A DNA stretch of 33,071 nucleotides from Bacillota bacterium (GCA_023412715.1 JAEZCC010000038.1:1-33071); one strand, 5' to 3'. Positions 8,256 through 16,964 are shown, numbered from the stretch's first letter. The notes: generated by a model from the letters alone, not told the origin. Numbers and translations: made by a program.

Positions 8256-9629
8256 ATGAAATGGAAAAAGTTAGCCAGCGCCGTGCTGGCAGCGGCTACG
8301 GTGGCTTCGATTGCAGCCGGCTGCAGCGGCGGCGGCAGCAGTGAAACCGGCGGCAGCGGCAGTGCCGGCCAGACGCAGAAAAGCGGTCAGACCGTTACGC
8401 TGCGCATCTGGGGAGGGGTTCCCCCGGAAGCCGGGCCCCAGAAGGCCGTCGACAATTTCAACAAGGCGTTCAAGGACAAAGGCGTCCAGGCGGAATATGA
8501 GAGGTTTGTAAACGACGATACCGGGAATCTGAAGCTGGAAACCAACCTGATGGCCGGCAGCGGCATCGACGTTTATATGACGTATACGACCTCCTATCTT
8601 CAGAAAAGGGCTTCCGGGAACATGGCGCTTGATCTTTCGAGCCTCGCGAAACGGGACAATTTCGACATAACCAAGTATTTTGGAGATATGGCCAAAGCGT
8701 ATTACATCAACGACAAGCCTTATTGCATTCCAACGAAAGTGGACCAGTACGGCATTGTGGTCAACAAGACCATGTTCGACCAGGCCGGCATCGCGGTCCC
8801 GACCGACTGGACCTACGACGAATTCAGGGAAACCGCGAAGAAGCTGACCAAGGGCGAAGGCCAGAACAAGGTGTACGGCATGTTCTGGAACACGCAGCAG
8901 GATCTCATGAGCCCCTTCAACTACCTGTCGGTGCAGACCATCGGCGGAGATCCGCTTTACAAGGCCGGAGGAAAAGAAGCGAACTTAACGGACCCGGTCA
9001 ATGTCAAGAGCGTCGAGCTGCTCAACAATATGATGAATGTAGACAAATCCGCGCCGACCCATACGGACAGCGTCACGCAGAAGCTTTCGCAGGAGGGCAT
9101 GTTCCTCACGGGCAAATGCGCCATGACGGTCGGACCCTGGATGGTCAGAAGCATCAAAGACACCAAGCAGTACCCGCATGACTTCGTGACGGCGTTTGCT
9201 CCGTATCCGGTGGCGGAAAAGGACGGACGCAAATATACCCAGGGCGGTTACGGAGACCTGCTCTGCATCAATCCGAAATCGCAGAACATCGACGCGGCCT
9301 GGGAGTACGTGAAGTGGTACTCCACCGAGGGAATGCTCCCCGTCGTAGAGGGCGGGCGCGTACCGGCTTCCAACACCTTTAAAACGGAAGACGTCGTAAA
9401 AGCTTATGTCTCCGGATCGGAAAAGCTTTTTGACGCCGCATCGACGGAAAATGTCCTGATTAAGCATGCGTCCATCTACGCGGTTCCGTCCGTCACCACA
9501 AAGCTGCCGGAAATCACCAAAATCGTTCAGGAAGAGCTTGAAAGCATCTTCACGGGCAAAAAGACCGTGCAGGCCGGGCTTGAAAGCGCCCAGCAACGTG
9601 CCAACCAGCAGCTGAGCAGTTCGGATTAA
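8256..9629 (+). CDS. Sugar ABC transporter substrate-binding lipoprotein, family 1
   Basis: The 457-residue protein starts at ATG 8256 behind GGAGGAGG. Its N-terminus is a lipoprotein signal: KK charge, hydrophobic core and lipobox IAAGC, with the lipidated Cys near residue 23, followed by a Gly/Ser-rich tether. The mature part follows the family-1 (MalE-like) pattern, including the GKCAMTVGPWMV segment and the late AAWEYVKWYSTEGM. It would sit on the outer face of the membrane and deliver an oligosaccharide to the two permeases downstream. A hairpin at 9635-9664 separates it from them, which should make it the most abundant product of the operon. The sugar is not known. Confidence 0.92.
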   Translation: MKWKKLASAVLAAATVASIAAGCSGGGSSETGGSGSAGQTQKSGQTVTLRIWGGVPPEAGPQKAVDNFNKAFKDKGVQAEYERFVNDDTGNLKLETNLMAGSGIDVYMTYTTSYLQKRASGNMALDLSSLAKRDNFDITKYFGDMAKAYYINDKPYCIPTKVDQYGIVVNKTMFDQAGIAVPTDWTYDEFRETAKKLTKGEGQNKVYGMFWNTQQDLMSPFNYLSVQTIGGDPLYKAGGKEANLTDPVNVKSVELLNNMMNVDKSAPTHTDSVTQKLSQEGMFLTGKCAMTVGPWMVRSIKDTKQYPHDFVTAFAPYPVAEKDGRKYTQGGYGDLLCINPKSQNIDAAWEYVKWYSTEGMLPVVEGGRVPASNTFKTEDVVKAYVSGSEKLFDAASTENVLIKHASIYAVPSVTTKLPEITKIVQEELESIFTGKKTVQAGLESAQQRANQQLSSSD

Positions 9630-9634
9630 AAGGC

Positions 9635-9664
9635 GGGGGGGAAGAAAAATTCTTCCCCCTTTTC
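9635..9664 (+). terminator. Intra-operon attenuator after the binding-protein gene
   Basis: GGGGGAAGA (9637-9645) pairs perfectly with TCTTCCCCC (9651-9659) around AAAAT, followed by TTTTC. It lies between the binding protein and the first permease, so partial read-through is expected rather than full termination. Confidence 0.75.
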
Positions 9665-9710
9665 TTTCAAAACATTTGGCGGAAGACTTTCGCTGAAGGG
9701 AGGATGGCAA

Positions 9711-10598
9711 ATGAAACTAAGCAAGCAACTAAAAACAGATTTGACCGGCTACGCTTTTATTTTACCGAATATCGTCGGGTCCGTGCTGTTCACCCTGCTT
9801 CCCGTTCTGTTTTCCCTTGTGGTGAGCTTTACCAACTGGGACTATACGAAAGGCTTCGGGAACTGGAAATTTATCGGCTTCCAGAACTATATCAGCATGT
9901 GGAAGGACGGATGGTTTACCGCCGCGCTGGTAAACACGCTCTTTTTTGTCGTTACGGTCGTCCCCGTCACGGTTATCCTGGCGCTCGTTCTCGCGGTCGT
10001 GATCGACCGGTTTTGCTTCGGGAAGCTGCCCATACGCCTCGCGATGTTCATGCCTTATATCTCCAACGTAGTGGCGGTGGCCATCGTTTGGGTCATGATG
10101 TACTCGCCGTGGGGCCCTTTTACGCAGATGATAGAAATGTTCGGCGTAAAAAATCCGCCGCAATGGCTGGGCGACACAAATTGGGCGCTGCCCGCCATCA
10201 TTTTAATGACGATATGGTCGAACGTAGGGTATGCGATTATGATCTATACCTCCTCCATTCAGAGCCTGCCGACGGATGTGTATGAGGCGGCGGAGGTGGA
10301 CGGAGCCAGCGAGATTAAAAAGTTTTTCAAGATTACGATTCCGTTTCTGTCTCCTACGACTTTCTTTTTGGTGATCACCACCTTTATTACATCTTTTCAG
10401 GTCTTCGCCCCGATTCAGATTATGACCAGGGGGGGACCGGGCACGGCGACTTATGTGCTGGTCTATTATATTTACACTTCGGCGTTTACATTCTACAAAA
10501 TGGGGTATGCGTCGGCAATGTCCTGGATTCTGTTCATCATCCTGTTCATCATCACCATGATTGAATGGCACGGGCAGAAAAAATGGGTCAGCTACTGA
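9711..10598 (+). CDS. Sugar ABC transporter permease, MalF/UgpA type
   Basis: The 295-residue inner-membrane protein starts at ATG 9711 after AAGGGAGGATGG. It has about six hydrophobic segments, the first at about 15-38. The cytoplasmic coupling loop EAAEVDGASEIKKFFKITIPFLSP is recognisable and contacts the ATPase. It is the first of a permease pair; the second gene begins 19 bases downstream. No ATPase gene is present in the operon, so a shared MsmX/UgpC-type ATPase encoded elsewhere is expected (family knowledge). Confidence 0.94.
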   Translation: MKLSKQLKTDLTGYAFILPNIVGSVLFTLLPVLFSLVVSFTNWDYTKGFGNWKFIGFQNYISMWKDGWFTAALVNTLFFVVTVVPVTVILALVLAVVIDRFCFGKLPIRLAMFMPYISNVVAVAIVWVMMYSPWGPFTQMIEMFGVKNPPQWLGDTNWALPAIILMTIWSNVGYAIMIYTSSIQSLPTDVYEAAEVDGASEIKKFFKITIPFLSPTTFFLVITTFITSFQVFAPIQIMTRGGPGTATYVLVYYIYTSAFTFYKMGYASAMSWILFIILFIITMIEWHGQKKWVSY

Positions 10599-10617
10599 TG
10601 CGAGGGGGAAGACAACC

Positions 10618-11502
10618 GTGACATACCAAGCAGCCGTACAGAAAGACGTCGCATACAAAACCAGAAGACGGATCGTCCGCATCGTCATCACGGCACTCAT
10701 CGCCGTGTTTGCTTTCACCATGGTCGTGCCGTTTCTGTGGATGATTTCCGCATCCCTGAAGCACGAACTGGATGTCATGAAGCTCCCGATCGAGTGGATC
10801 CCGAAATATTTTTATATCGACAGCTATAAGACCGTCTGGAACATCGGGAATTCCGCCCCGCGCGACTACCATTTCGGACTGGCGTACTGGAATTCCCTCA
10901 AAATCGCTTTCATCAACCTGACGGGTTCCGTCATCACAAGCACACTGGCCGGCTATGCGTTCGCCAAAATCAAATTCCGCGGGTCCAATGTGATATTTCT
11001 CATTTATCTGTCCACTATGATGATACCCACACAGGTCACCCTGATCCCGAAATACGCCATGTTCGATAAGCTCGGGCTGCTCGGGACCCATCTCACGCTC
11101 ATCCTGCCGGGGCTTGTCACCATTACCGGTACGTTCCTGATGCGCCAGTTTTTCATGCAGGTGCCGAACGAGCTCGCCGAATCGGCCCGAATAGACGGCG
11201 CGGGAGAATTCCGGATATGGGCGCAGATTATGGTGCCGATTGCGAAACCCGGCATGGCTTCGCTTGCCATGATCGTGTTCCTTTGGAACTGGAACAACTA
11301 CCTGGACGCTTTGGTATTCCTGCCGGACTGGAGGCTGTACACCATACCGCTTGCTCTGACCAATTTCATTGAAGAAAGCGTGACACAATACAGCCTGGTG
11401 ATGGCTGCTTCCGCTTCAGCCCTTCTCCCCGTATTCGCCGTGTTCCTGATCGGGCAGCGGTTTTTTGTGAAAGGGCTTATCGCAGGCGCGGTCAAAGGCT
11501 GA
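10618..11502 (+). CDS. Sugar ABC transporter permease, MalG/AraQ type
   Basis: The 294-residue protein is best started at GTG 10618, behind GAGGGGGAAG; the in-frame ATG at 10561 lies inside the preceding permease gene. After a basic N-terminus (KTRRR) there are about six membrane segments. The coupling loop ESARIDGAGEFRIWAQIMVP is clear, and the C-terminus QRFFVKGLIAGAVKG is typical of MalG-type permeases. It forms the channel with the product of 9711-10598. Confidence 0.94.
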   Translation: MTYQAAVQKDVAYKTRRRIVRIVITALIAVFAFTMVVPFLWMISASLKHELDVMKLPIEWIPKYFYIDSYKTVWNIGNSAPRDYHFGLAYWNSLKIAFINLTGSVITSTLAGYAFAKIKFRGSNVIFLIYLSTMMIPTQVTLIPKYAMFDKLGLLGTHLTLILPGLVTITGTFLMRQFFMQVPNELAESARIDGAGEFRIWAQIMVPIAKPGMASLAMIVFLWNWNNYLDALVFLPDWRLYTIPLALTNFIEESVTQYSLVMAASASALLPVFAVFLIGQRFFVKGLIAGAVKG

Positions 11503-11527
11503 CATCAGACAATGCTATTCTGAAAGG

Positions 11528-12850
11528 ATGACGACTTTCTTGAAAACAATTATCGAACCGCAAAAATCAATTCCCGTCGTCGCGGAGCCGGACGTCCTGG
11601 TCGTCGGTGCCGGCCCGGCCGGTTTTTCCGCCGCGGTGTGCTGCGCGCGCCAGGGCGTAAAAACCATGCTGGTTGAACAGACGGGCGAAGTGGGCGGCGT
11701 TGCCACATCGGGGCTGATGAGCCACTGGACGGGCAATACGAAGGGAGGCTTTTACGAAGAGATTTTAGACCGTTCTTCGGAAGCCGCCGGCGACTGGGAC
11801 ACTGCGGGCTTCAACGGAAGCATGCGTCAGATCATCAATCCGGAGAAGTTGAAAACGGTCATGCTTCAGATGCTTGAGGAAGCGGGGGTCAGGCTGAGAC
11901 TGTACACTTTCTCCAGCGAAGCAATTGTGGAAAACAATAAAATCAGGGGAATCATTGCCCAGAGCAAAGCCGGCCGCCAGGCCGTTCTTGCCAAAATCGT
12001 CATCGACGCAACGGGCGACGGCGATATTGCCGCCAGCGCAGGGGCTCCCTACCAAAAAGGCAGAGAGGCAGATGGAAAAATGCAGCCGATGACCATTATG
12101 TTCAAGGTGGCCGGCGTGGAGGTCGGCCGCGGCGTTTTTCCGGGCTCGTTTGAAGAGACATTCCCTGTCCCGAAGGGGGACATCCAGACTTTGGGGCGCG
12201 ATCACATTCCGTCGCCTGCCGGGCACGTACTGCTGTACCGGACGACTCTGCCCGGCGTCGTGACGTGCAACATGACGAACTGCGTCGATGCGGACGGGAC
12301 GGATCCGGACGACCTGACACGCGCAACCTGTGTCTGCAGAAGCCAACTGGACCCGATCGTAAAGTTTTTGCGCGAGTATGTTCCCGGCTTTGAAAAATGC
12401 TACCTGATCAGTTCCGCCTCCGTCGTGGGCGTGCGGGAGACACGCCATTTTCAGGGTGAGAGCTGCATCACGGAGCAGGATATCCGCGAGGCGCGTGTTT
12501 TCGACGACTGGGCCGTGACGCAGGCCAGCTTCAATTTCGACGTGCACAGCCTTACCGGCAGCGGCCTGGATGAAACCGGGGAGCAGAAGCAGTTTAAACA
12601 GAAAAAAGGGTACACCATCCCTTACGGCTGTCTGGTGCCGGTGAAAATAGACGGGCTGCTCCTGGCGGGGCGCGATATTTCCGGTACGCACATGGCCCAT
12701 TCGAATTTCCGCGTGATGCCCATCTGCGCGAATATGGGCCAGGCCGCCGGTACCGCTGCGGCGCTGTGCGTGCAGCGGGGAATCGAACCGCGCGGGCTCG
12801 ATGTGAAATATCTTCAGGCCAAATTGAGGGAGCAGGGCGTAAAGCCCTGA
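11528..12850 (+). CDS. FAD-dependent oxidoreductase (FAD_oxidored family)
   Basis: The protein has 440 residues if begun at ATG 11528. The GAAAGG site touches that ATG, so TTG 11540 (436 residues) may be the real start. A dinucleotide-binding VVGAGPAG at 25-32 is followed by VEQTGEVGGVATSG, the second conserved stretch of this group, then DATGDGDIAASAG in the middle and LLLAGRDISGTHMAHSNFRV near the C-terminus, which closes over the flavin. There is no signal peptide, so it acts in the cytoplasm. The gene is 25 bases after the permease and 7 before a second flavoenzyme. The family (Pfam PF12831) is common in glycan loci but its substrates are mostly unknown. Oxidation of an imported sugar is an inference from context. 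Confidence 0.88.
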   Translation: MTTFLKTIIEPQKSIPVVAEPDVLVVGAGPAGFSAAVCCARQGVKTMLVEQTGEVGGVATSGLMSHWTGNTKGGFYEEILDRSSEAAGDWDTAGFNGSMRQIINPEKLKTVMLQMLEEAGVRLRLYTFSSEAIVENNKIRGIIAQSKAGRQAVLAKIVIDATGDGDIAASAGAPYQKGREADGKMQPMTIMFKVAGVEVGRGVFPGSFEETFPVPKGDIQTLGRDHIPSPAGHVLLYRTTLPGVVTCNMTNCVDADGTDPDDLTRATCVCRSQLDPIVKFLREYVPGFEKCYLISSASVVGVRETRHFQGESCITEQDIREARVFDDWAVTQASFNFDVHSLTGSGLDETGEQKQFKQKKGYTIPYGCLVPVKIDGLLLAGRDISGTHMAHSNFRVMPICANMGQAAGTAAALCVQRGIEPRGLDVKYLQAKLREQGVKP

Positions 12851-12857
12851 TAAGAGA

Positions 12858-14624
12858 ATGATGGTTCCTGTGATAAATAAAAATTATGATTTTATCGTGG
12901 TCGGCGGCGGGATGTCAGGTCTCTGCGCGGCGATCGCCGCGGCGCGCGGCGGCGCCAAAACCGCTCTTGTGCAGGATCGCCCCGTCCTTGGGGGAAACGC
13001 CAGTTCCGAAATCCGTATGCACATCTGCGGCGCCGACTGCCATATGACGCGCCCGAACGCCCGCGAAACCGGGATCCTGGAAGAAATCCTGCTTGAAAAC
13101 AAGCACCGCGGGGCGGGGAGCAATTACCCTGTCTTTGATTCCGTTTTGTGGGAGAAGGCGCACTTCCAGAAGAATCTTTCCCTTTACCTCAACACCCGGG
13201 TGCTTGGCGCGGCCGTGCGGAACGGCCGCGTCGTTTCCATTCAGGCCGGGCAGATGACGACGGAAAAATGTTTTTGCCTGAAAGCGCCCCTCTTTGCAGA
13301 TGCCACGGGCGACGGCGTGCTCGGTGCGAAAAGCGGCGCGGAATACCGCATTGGCCGCGAGGCAAAATCGGAATTCGGGGAGGAGCATGCCCCGGAGAGT
13401 CCGGATGCCTGCACCATGGGAAGCTCCCTGATGTTTCACGCCCGCGATGCGGGACATCCGGTCCGGTTTACAAAGCCGTTCTGGGCCAACACCTATACGG
13501 AAGAAGAGCTTCGCCTTCGGGATCATTCCCAAGTCACCTCCGGGTACTGGTGGATCGAACTGGGAGGAGGCCGCCGCGAAGTCATCAGGGACGCAGAGAT
13601 CATCCGGGACGAACTGCTCAAGGCGGTGTTCGGCGTATGGGACCACATCAAGAACGGCGGAGACCACCATGCGGAAAATATGGAACTGGACTGGGTCGGC
13701 TTTTTGCCCGGAAAACGTGAGAGCCGGCGGCTGATGGGTCCTTATGTGCTGAATGAAAACGACTGTAGCGGGGGAAGACGCTTCCCGGATGCCGTCGCCT
13801 ACGGCGGTTGGCCGATGGATGTCCACGCGGTAGAGGGCTTTTTGCGGGCGGGCGAAGAGCCGACGGTATGGCTCAAGCTGCCCGACGTCTATACCATCCC
13901 GTATCGTTCCCTTTACTCGGTGAATATAAAAAACCTGTTCCTCGCGGGGCGGGCAATCAGCTGCACCCATATGGCGTTTGCTTCCTCCCGCGTAATGGGG
14001 ACCTGCGCGGTGGTCGGGCAGGCGGTCGGCACAGCGGCGGCCCTGGCGGTTCAAAGGCGGGAAGAACCGGCAGATGTTCTCGGGCAGATCGACGGGCTGC
14101 AGCAGGCCCTGCTGCGCGACGACTGCTATATCCCCGGTATCGTCAATTCTGATCCCCTCGATCTTGCCCGGCAGGCGGAGATAACGGCTTCTTCCTGCGA
14201 GGAAGCCTGCGGGCCGGAAAATGTTGTGAACGGCGCAGCCAGAACCGTCGGGAAGCAGGCGAATTTCTGGCAGGCTCCCGTCGGCGGACGGCCCTGGCTG
14301 TGCCTGCGTTTTGTCCGCCCGGTGACCGTACGGAAGGTTTCGCTGACCTTCGATTCGAATCTCAGCCGTGAAATTACGATTTCTCTTTCCGACGAGGTCC
14401 TGGCGCGGCAGGTGCCTGGGACTCCGCCGGAACTGGTAAAGGATTATACGCTTCAGGGCTTCTGCCGCGGGGAGCAGGTATTCGAGAAGGACATAGAGGG
14501 CAATTACCAGCGGCATTGCGTCCTCCTGCTGGAAAATCCTGTGGAGTGCGACCGGCTCCTGCTGACGATCCGGGCAACCAACGGGGCTGCTCTGGCAAGA
14601 GTCTACGAGGTTCGCGTCTATTGA
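12858..14624 (+). CDS. FAD-dependent oxidoreductase with C-terminal discoidin-like domain
   Basis: The 588-residue protein starts at ATG 12858 (a second ATG follows directly), with only a weak AGAGAA site seven bases after the previous stop, suggesting translational coupling. Residues 13-21 (IVVGGGMSG) bind the flavin ADP part. The stretch GGNASSEIRMHICGADCH, then ARETGILEEI, marks the FAD_oxidored subfamily often found in polysaccharide loci. LFLAGRAISCTHMAFASSRVMG closes the flavin domain near residue 375. Residues about 440-588 form a separate beta-rich part (PENVVNGAAR..., W at the ligand face, LTFD, closing RVYEVRVY) like an F5/8-type C (discoidin) domain, unusual for a cytoplasmic enzyme. 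It shares the family but not the architecture of its upstream neighbour. The substrate is unknown. Confidence 0.87.
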   Translation: MMVPVINKNYDFIVVGGGMSGLCAAIAAARGGAKTALVQDRPVLGGNASSEIRMHICGADCHMTRPNARETGILEEILLENKHRGAGSNYPVFDSVLWEKAHFQKNLSLYLNTRVLGAAVRNGRVVSIQAGQMTTEKCFCLKAPLFADATGDGVLGAKSGAEYRIGREAKSEFGEEHAPESPDACTMGSSLMFHARDAGHPVRFTKPFWANTYTEEELRLRDHSQVTSGYWWIELGGGRREVIRDAEIIRDELLKAVFGVWDHIKNGGDHHAENMELDWVGFLPGKRESRRLMGPYVLNENDCSGGRRFPDAVAYGGWPMDVHAVEGFLRAGEEPTVWLKLPDVYTIPYRSLYSVNIKNLFLAGRAISCTHMAFASSRVMGTCAVVGQAVGTAAALAVQRREEPADVLGQIDGLQQALLRDDCYIPGIVNSDPLDLARQAEITASSCEEACGPENVVNGAARTVGKQANFWQAPVGGRPWLCLRFVRPVTVRKVSLTFDSNLSREITISLSDEVLARQVPGTPPELVKDYTLQGFCRGEQVFEKDIEGNYQRHCVLLLENPVECDRLLLTIRATNGAALARVYEVRVY

Positions 14625-14661
14625 GAGCATGGCCGGCGTTCGGTTCGCTGCCGGCGGCGGG

Positions 14662-14757
14662 GCACGACGCGCTTCTGCCATCGAGCTGTTTTACAATCGG
14701 AAACGTCTGCATGCCACGCCGGGTCATTTGAGCCCCATGCAATATCGTATTCCTTAG
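14662..14757 (+). pseudogene. C-terminal remnant of an IS3-family transposase (OrfB)
   Basis: From 14680 the plus strand reads IELFYNRKRLHATPGHLSP, then MQYRIP and TAG (14755-14757). This is the characteristic end of IS3-family OrfB integrases (consensus Y-I-E-x-F-Y-N-R-K-R-x-H-S-x-L-G-Y-x-S-P). Upstream, ARRAS fits the preceding residues for a few codons, then similarity stops. The DDE catalytic core is absent and no terminal inverted repeat was identified with confidence. The fragment lies exactly between two convergent operons. Confidence 0.75.
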
Positions 14758-14835
14758 ATCCTGACTGGCCCGATTCGGCGTGTACAACGGTCGGCCCGCC
14801 GCTGAACCGGGCTGAAACGTTGCATGACTGAAAAT

Positions 14836-15157
14836 TCAATCCAGCTTCGGCTGCGCTTCAAACGTGACGCAGCCCGCCGCTTTTCCCTCGGTCTCAAAAA
14901 AAACCAGCTCATTGTTTCCCTGCCGCAGCAGGGGAGCGGGGACGTAAAGGCGCTTCTGCGGGCCTTTTTCCCAGAACCGGCCGCCGGTCGAGGAAAATCT
15001 GCGCGCGGTCGTTCGCCCCCAGAAGCCGCAGCTTTTCCAGCCGGTCGCGCCAATACTCCGGCACCACGCGGAAATAGTGGACGGAGCCAGAAATGATTTT
15101 GAACGGTTTCTCGTGGAGGTAAAACCGGTCCCGGATTTCAAAACGGCTTGCGTTCAT
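14836..15157 (-). pseudogene. GH35 beta-galactosidase, internally deleted and frameshifted remnant
   Basis: ATG 15157, behind GGGAGC, opens a frame whose first 49 residues match the start of GH35 beta-galactosidases (FKIISGSVHYFRVVPEYW, DRLEKLRLLGAN). The next residues should lead into the barrel, but the frame jumps at about 15010 to DRAQIFLD, typical of the jelly-roll domain near the end of the enzyme. At about 14980-14986 the frame shifts and continues as GRFWEKGPQKRLYVPAPLL, then NNELVFFETEG, the true GH35 C-terminus, ending at TGA 14836. A small GH35 enzyme is about 580-600 residues; only some 107 codons remain. Both catalytic glutamates are gone, so it cannot be active. It is the last gene of the minus-strand sugar operon and suggests that operon once handled beta-galactosides. 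Confidence 0.82.
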
Positions 15158-15204
15158 CTTTTGCTCCCTTCTGCGCCGCCTCCGATTTTGAGGGGCGGCC
15201 CCTG

Positions 15205-16044
15205 CTATTTGATGGAACCAATCATGCCCGCGACAAACTGCTTCTGCATTACGAAGAACAGGAATCCTGTCGGGAGCGTGGCAATCACGATGCCTGTCAT
15301 GATCATCCCGTAATCCGGCGTGTAGGAGGATCCCATGGCGGAAAGGATGAGCGGCACCGTGCGCTTCTGCGGGTCCTGCAGAGCGACCAGGGGCCACAGA
15401 TAGTTGTTCCAGCTGCTCATAAAGGTGATAATGGCGCCCGCAGCGTAGGAAGACCTCATGACCGGCAGATACATATGGATGAAGATCCCCGGCTCGTTCA
15501 GCCCGTCGATCCTCGCCGCCTCCAGAATATCTTTTGGGAAACTTTTTGTGTTCTGACGGAAAAAGAAAATTAAAAAAGCGGTGCAGACATACGGCACGAT
15601 GACCGAAAACAGGGTGTTGAGACCGATACCGGTCAGGCCCGCTTTTCCGGCTGTGCTGAACATGCGGTACAGCGGGATCATCAGTGCGCAGAACGGCACC
15701 ATCATGGAGAGAAGCAGAACGTTAAACACGCGATCGCGCGCCTTGCTGCGGAAAATTTCAAAGCCGTAGCCCGCCACAGAAGAAATGAGAAGCGCCAGGG
15801 CCGTGGTGACGGCGGCAATGAGCGCCGAGTTGCCCAAAGAGGCCCCAAAGTTGAGCGTGTTATGGAACAGATTGCCAAGGTTCTCCGCCAGATGCGCGCC
15901 GAAAGTCAGTTTGCCGGCGTTGACCTCTCTGGCGTTGTTGGTGGCCGATATGACCATCCAGAGAAACGGGAAAACGGATAGAAACGATACGGCGATTAAA
16001 AAAATATATTTTAAAACCGAGAGCGTCCGACTTGCCTTTTTCAT
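15205..16044 (-). CDS. Sugar ABC transporter permease, MalG/AraQ type
   Basis: The 279-residue protein starts at ATG 16044, whose ATG overlaps the TGA of the upstream permease (ATGA), so the two are translationally coupled; a longer open frame runs upstream but lies inside that gene. It begins MKKASRTLSVLKYIF, with the first membrane segment at about 10-33. The coupling loop EAARIDGLNEPGIFIHMYLPV is clear, and the C-terminus FVAGMIGSIK is typical of the family. It pairs with the product of 16041-16964. No ATPase gene is nearby. Confidence 0.93.
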   Translation of the reverse strand: MKKASRTLSVLKYIFLIAVSFLSVFPFLWMVISATNNAREVNAGKLTFGAHLAENLGNLFHNTLNFGASLGNSALIAAVTTALALLISSVAGYGFEIFRSKARDRVFNVLLLSMMVPFCALMIPLYRMFSTAGKAGLTGIGLNTLFSVIVPYVCTAFLIFFFRQNTKSFPKDILEAARIDGLNEPGIFIHMYLPVMRSSYAAGAIITFMSSWNNYLWPLVALQDPQKRTVPLILSAMGSSYTPDYGMIMTGIVIATLPTGFLFFVMQKQFVAGMIGSIK

Positions 16045-16964
16045 TGATTCTCTTTCCCTCCTACCTTCATCTGAATCATGGAAAGAAGCATAATCAAAAC
16101 CACCACGATGAAGGCGACTGCGGCGGCGTATCCGAAGTTGGGGGTGTATTTGAAGCACAGGTTGTAAATGTACTGCGAGATGGTGACCGTTCCGTTTGCC
16201 GGCCCGCCCTGCGTGATATTCTGCACTTCGTCGAAAAGCTGCAGCGTGCCTATGGTGGAGGTGATGGTGGTGAACAGAATGATCGGCTTCAAAAGAGGGA
16301 CCGTCATGTGCGTCAGCTTCTGCATAAAATTGGCCCCGTCGATTTCGGCGGCTTCGTAGATGCTGGGCTCGATATTCTGCATGCCGGAAAGATAGAAAAT
16401 CATGTTGTACCCGGTCCAGCGCCAGGTGATGGACAGGATAATCAGCACCTTCGCCCAAAAGGCGTCCGTTGTCCACAGAATGGGGGAAAGGCCAATATGG
16501 GCGAGCAGCTGGTTGAAGATGCCGTCGTTGGAAAAGATGTTCTTCATAATCAGCGAATAGGAAACCAGAGAGGTGATGCAGGGCAGAAAGATCGCGATGC
16601 GGAAAAAGGTGCGTCCCTTCAGATTTTTATCGTTCAGGATTACGGAGATGATCAGGGCGAGAATCAGCATCACCGGGACCTGGACAACCAGGTAAATAAA
16701 CGTGTTTCCCAGGGCTTTTGCCACCGTCTGGTCGTGAAAAAGCCGGATGTAATTTGTCAGGCCGCCGAAATGGATATTCACGCCCTTCCCTGTCTGGAAG
16801 GACATGGCCAGCGCGCCGATCATCGGGAGAAATACGAAGATGGAAATCAGCACGATACTCAGAGAGACAAAAATCCAGCCCCAGCGGTTCAGCTTTTTCT
16901 CCAGAGGATGCCGGGTCGGCCGGCCCGGCCCCTGTTCGGCGACTGTATTCGGATTGCCGCTCAC
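16041..16964 (-). CDS. Sugar ABC transporter permease, MalF/UgpA type
   Basis: The start is GTG at 16964, eight bases after a perfect AAGGAGG (16973-16979 on the plus strand), giving 307 residues that begin MSGNPNTVAEQ. A longer frame from 17009 is open but its first codons lie in a terminator stem, so it was rejected. About six membrane segments are seen, the first after the basic stretch EKKLNRWGW. The coupling loop EAAEIDGANFMQKLTHMTVPLLKP is clear. It forms the channel with the downstream permease. Confidence 0.93.
   Translation of the reverse strand: MSGNPNTVAEQGPGRPTRHPLEKKLNRWGWIFVSLSIVLISIFVFLPMIGALAMSFQTGKGVNIHFGGLTNYIRLFHDQTVAKALGNTFIYLVVQVPVMLILALIISVILNDKNLKGRTFFRIAIFLPCITSLVSYSLIMKNIFSNDGIFNQLLAHIGLSPILWTTDAFWAKVLIILSITWRWTGYNMIFYLSGMQNIEPSIYEAAEIDGANFMQKLTHMTVPLLKPIILFTTITSTIGTLQLFDEVQNITQGGPANGTVTISQYIYNLCFKYTPNFGYAAAVAFIVVVLIMLLSMIQMKVGGKENQ

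Noticed and set aside
12915..14681. A 588-codon open frame antisense to the second flavoenzyme
   Set aside because: It mirrors the sense gene, lacks any known motif and has no operon context; its equal length is coincidence.
14795..14815. GC-rich hairpin downstream of the GH35 remnant
   Set aside because: Arms are only about five bases and no T run follows in either direction, so a terminator is not supported.
4561..15121. An identical 14-base string (TGAACGGTTTCTCG) in the kinase leader and the GH35 remnant
   Set aside because: A few such matches are expected by chance in 33 kb, and the second copy is part of conserved GH35 coding sequence.
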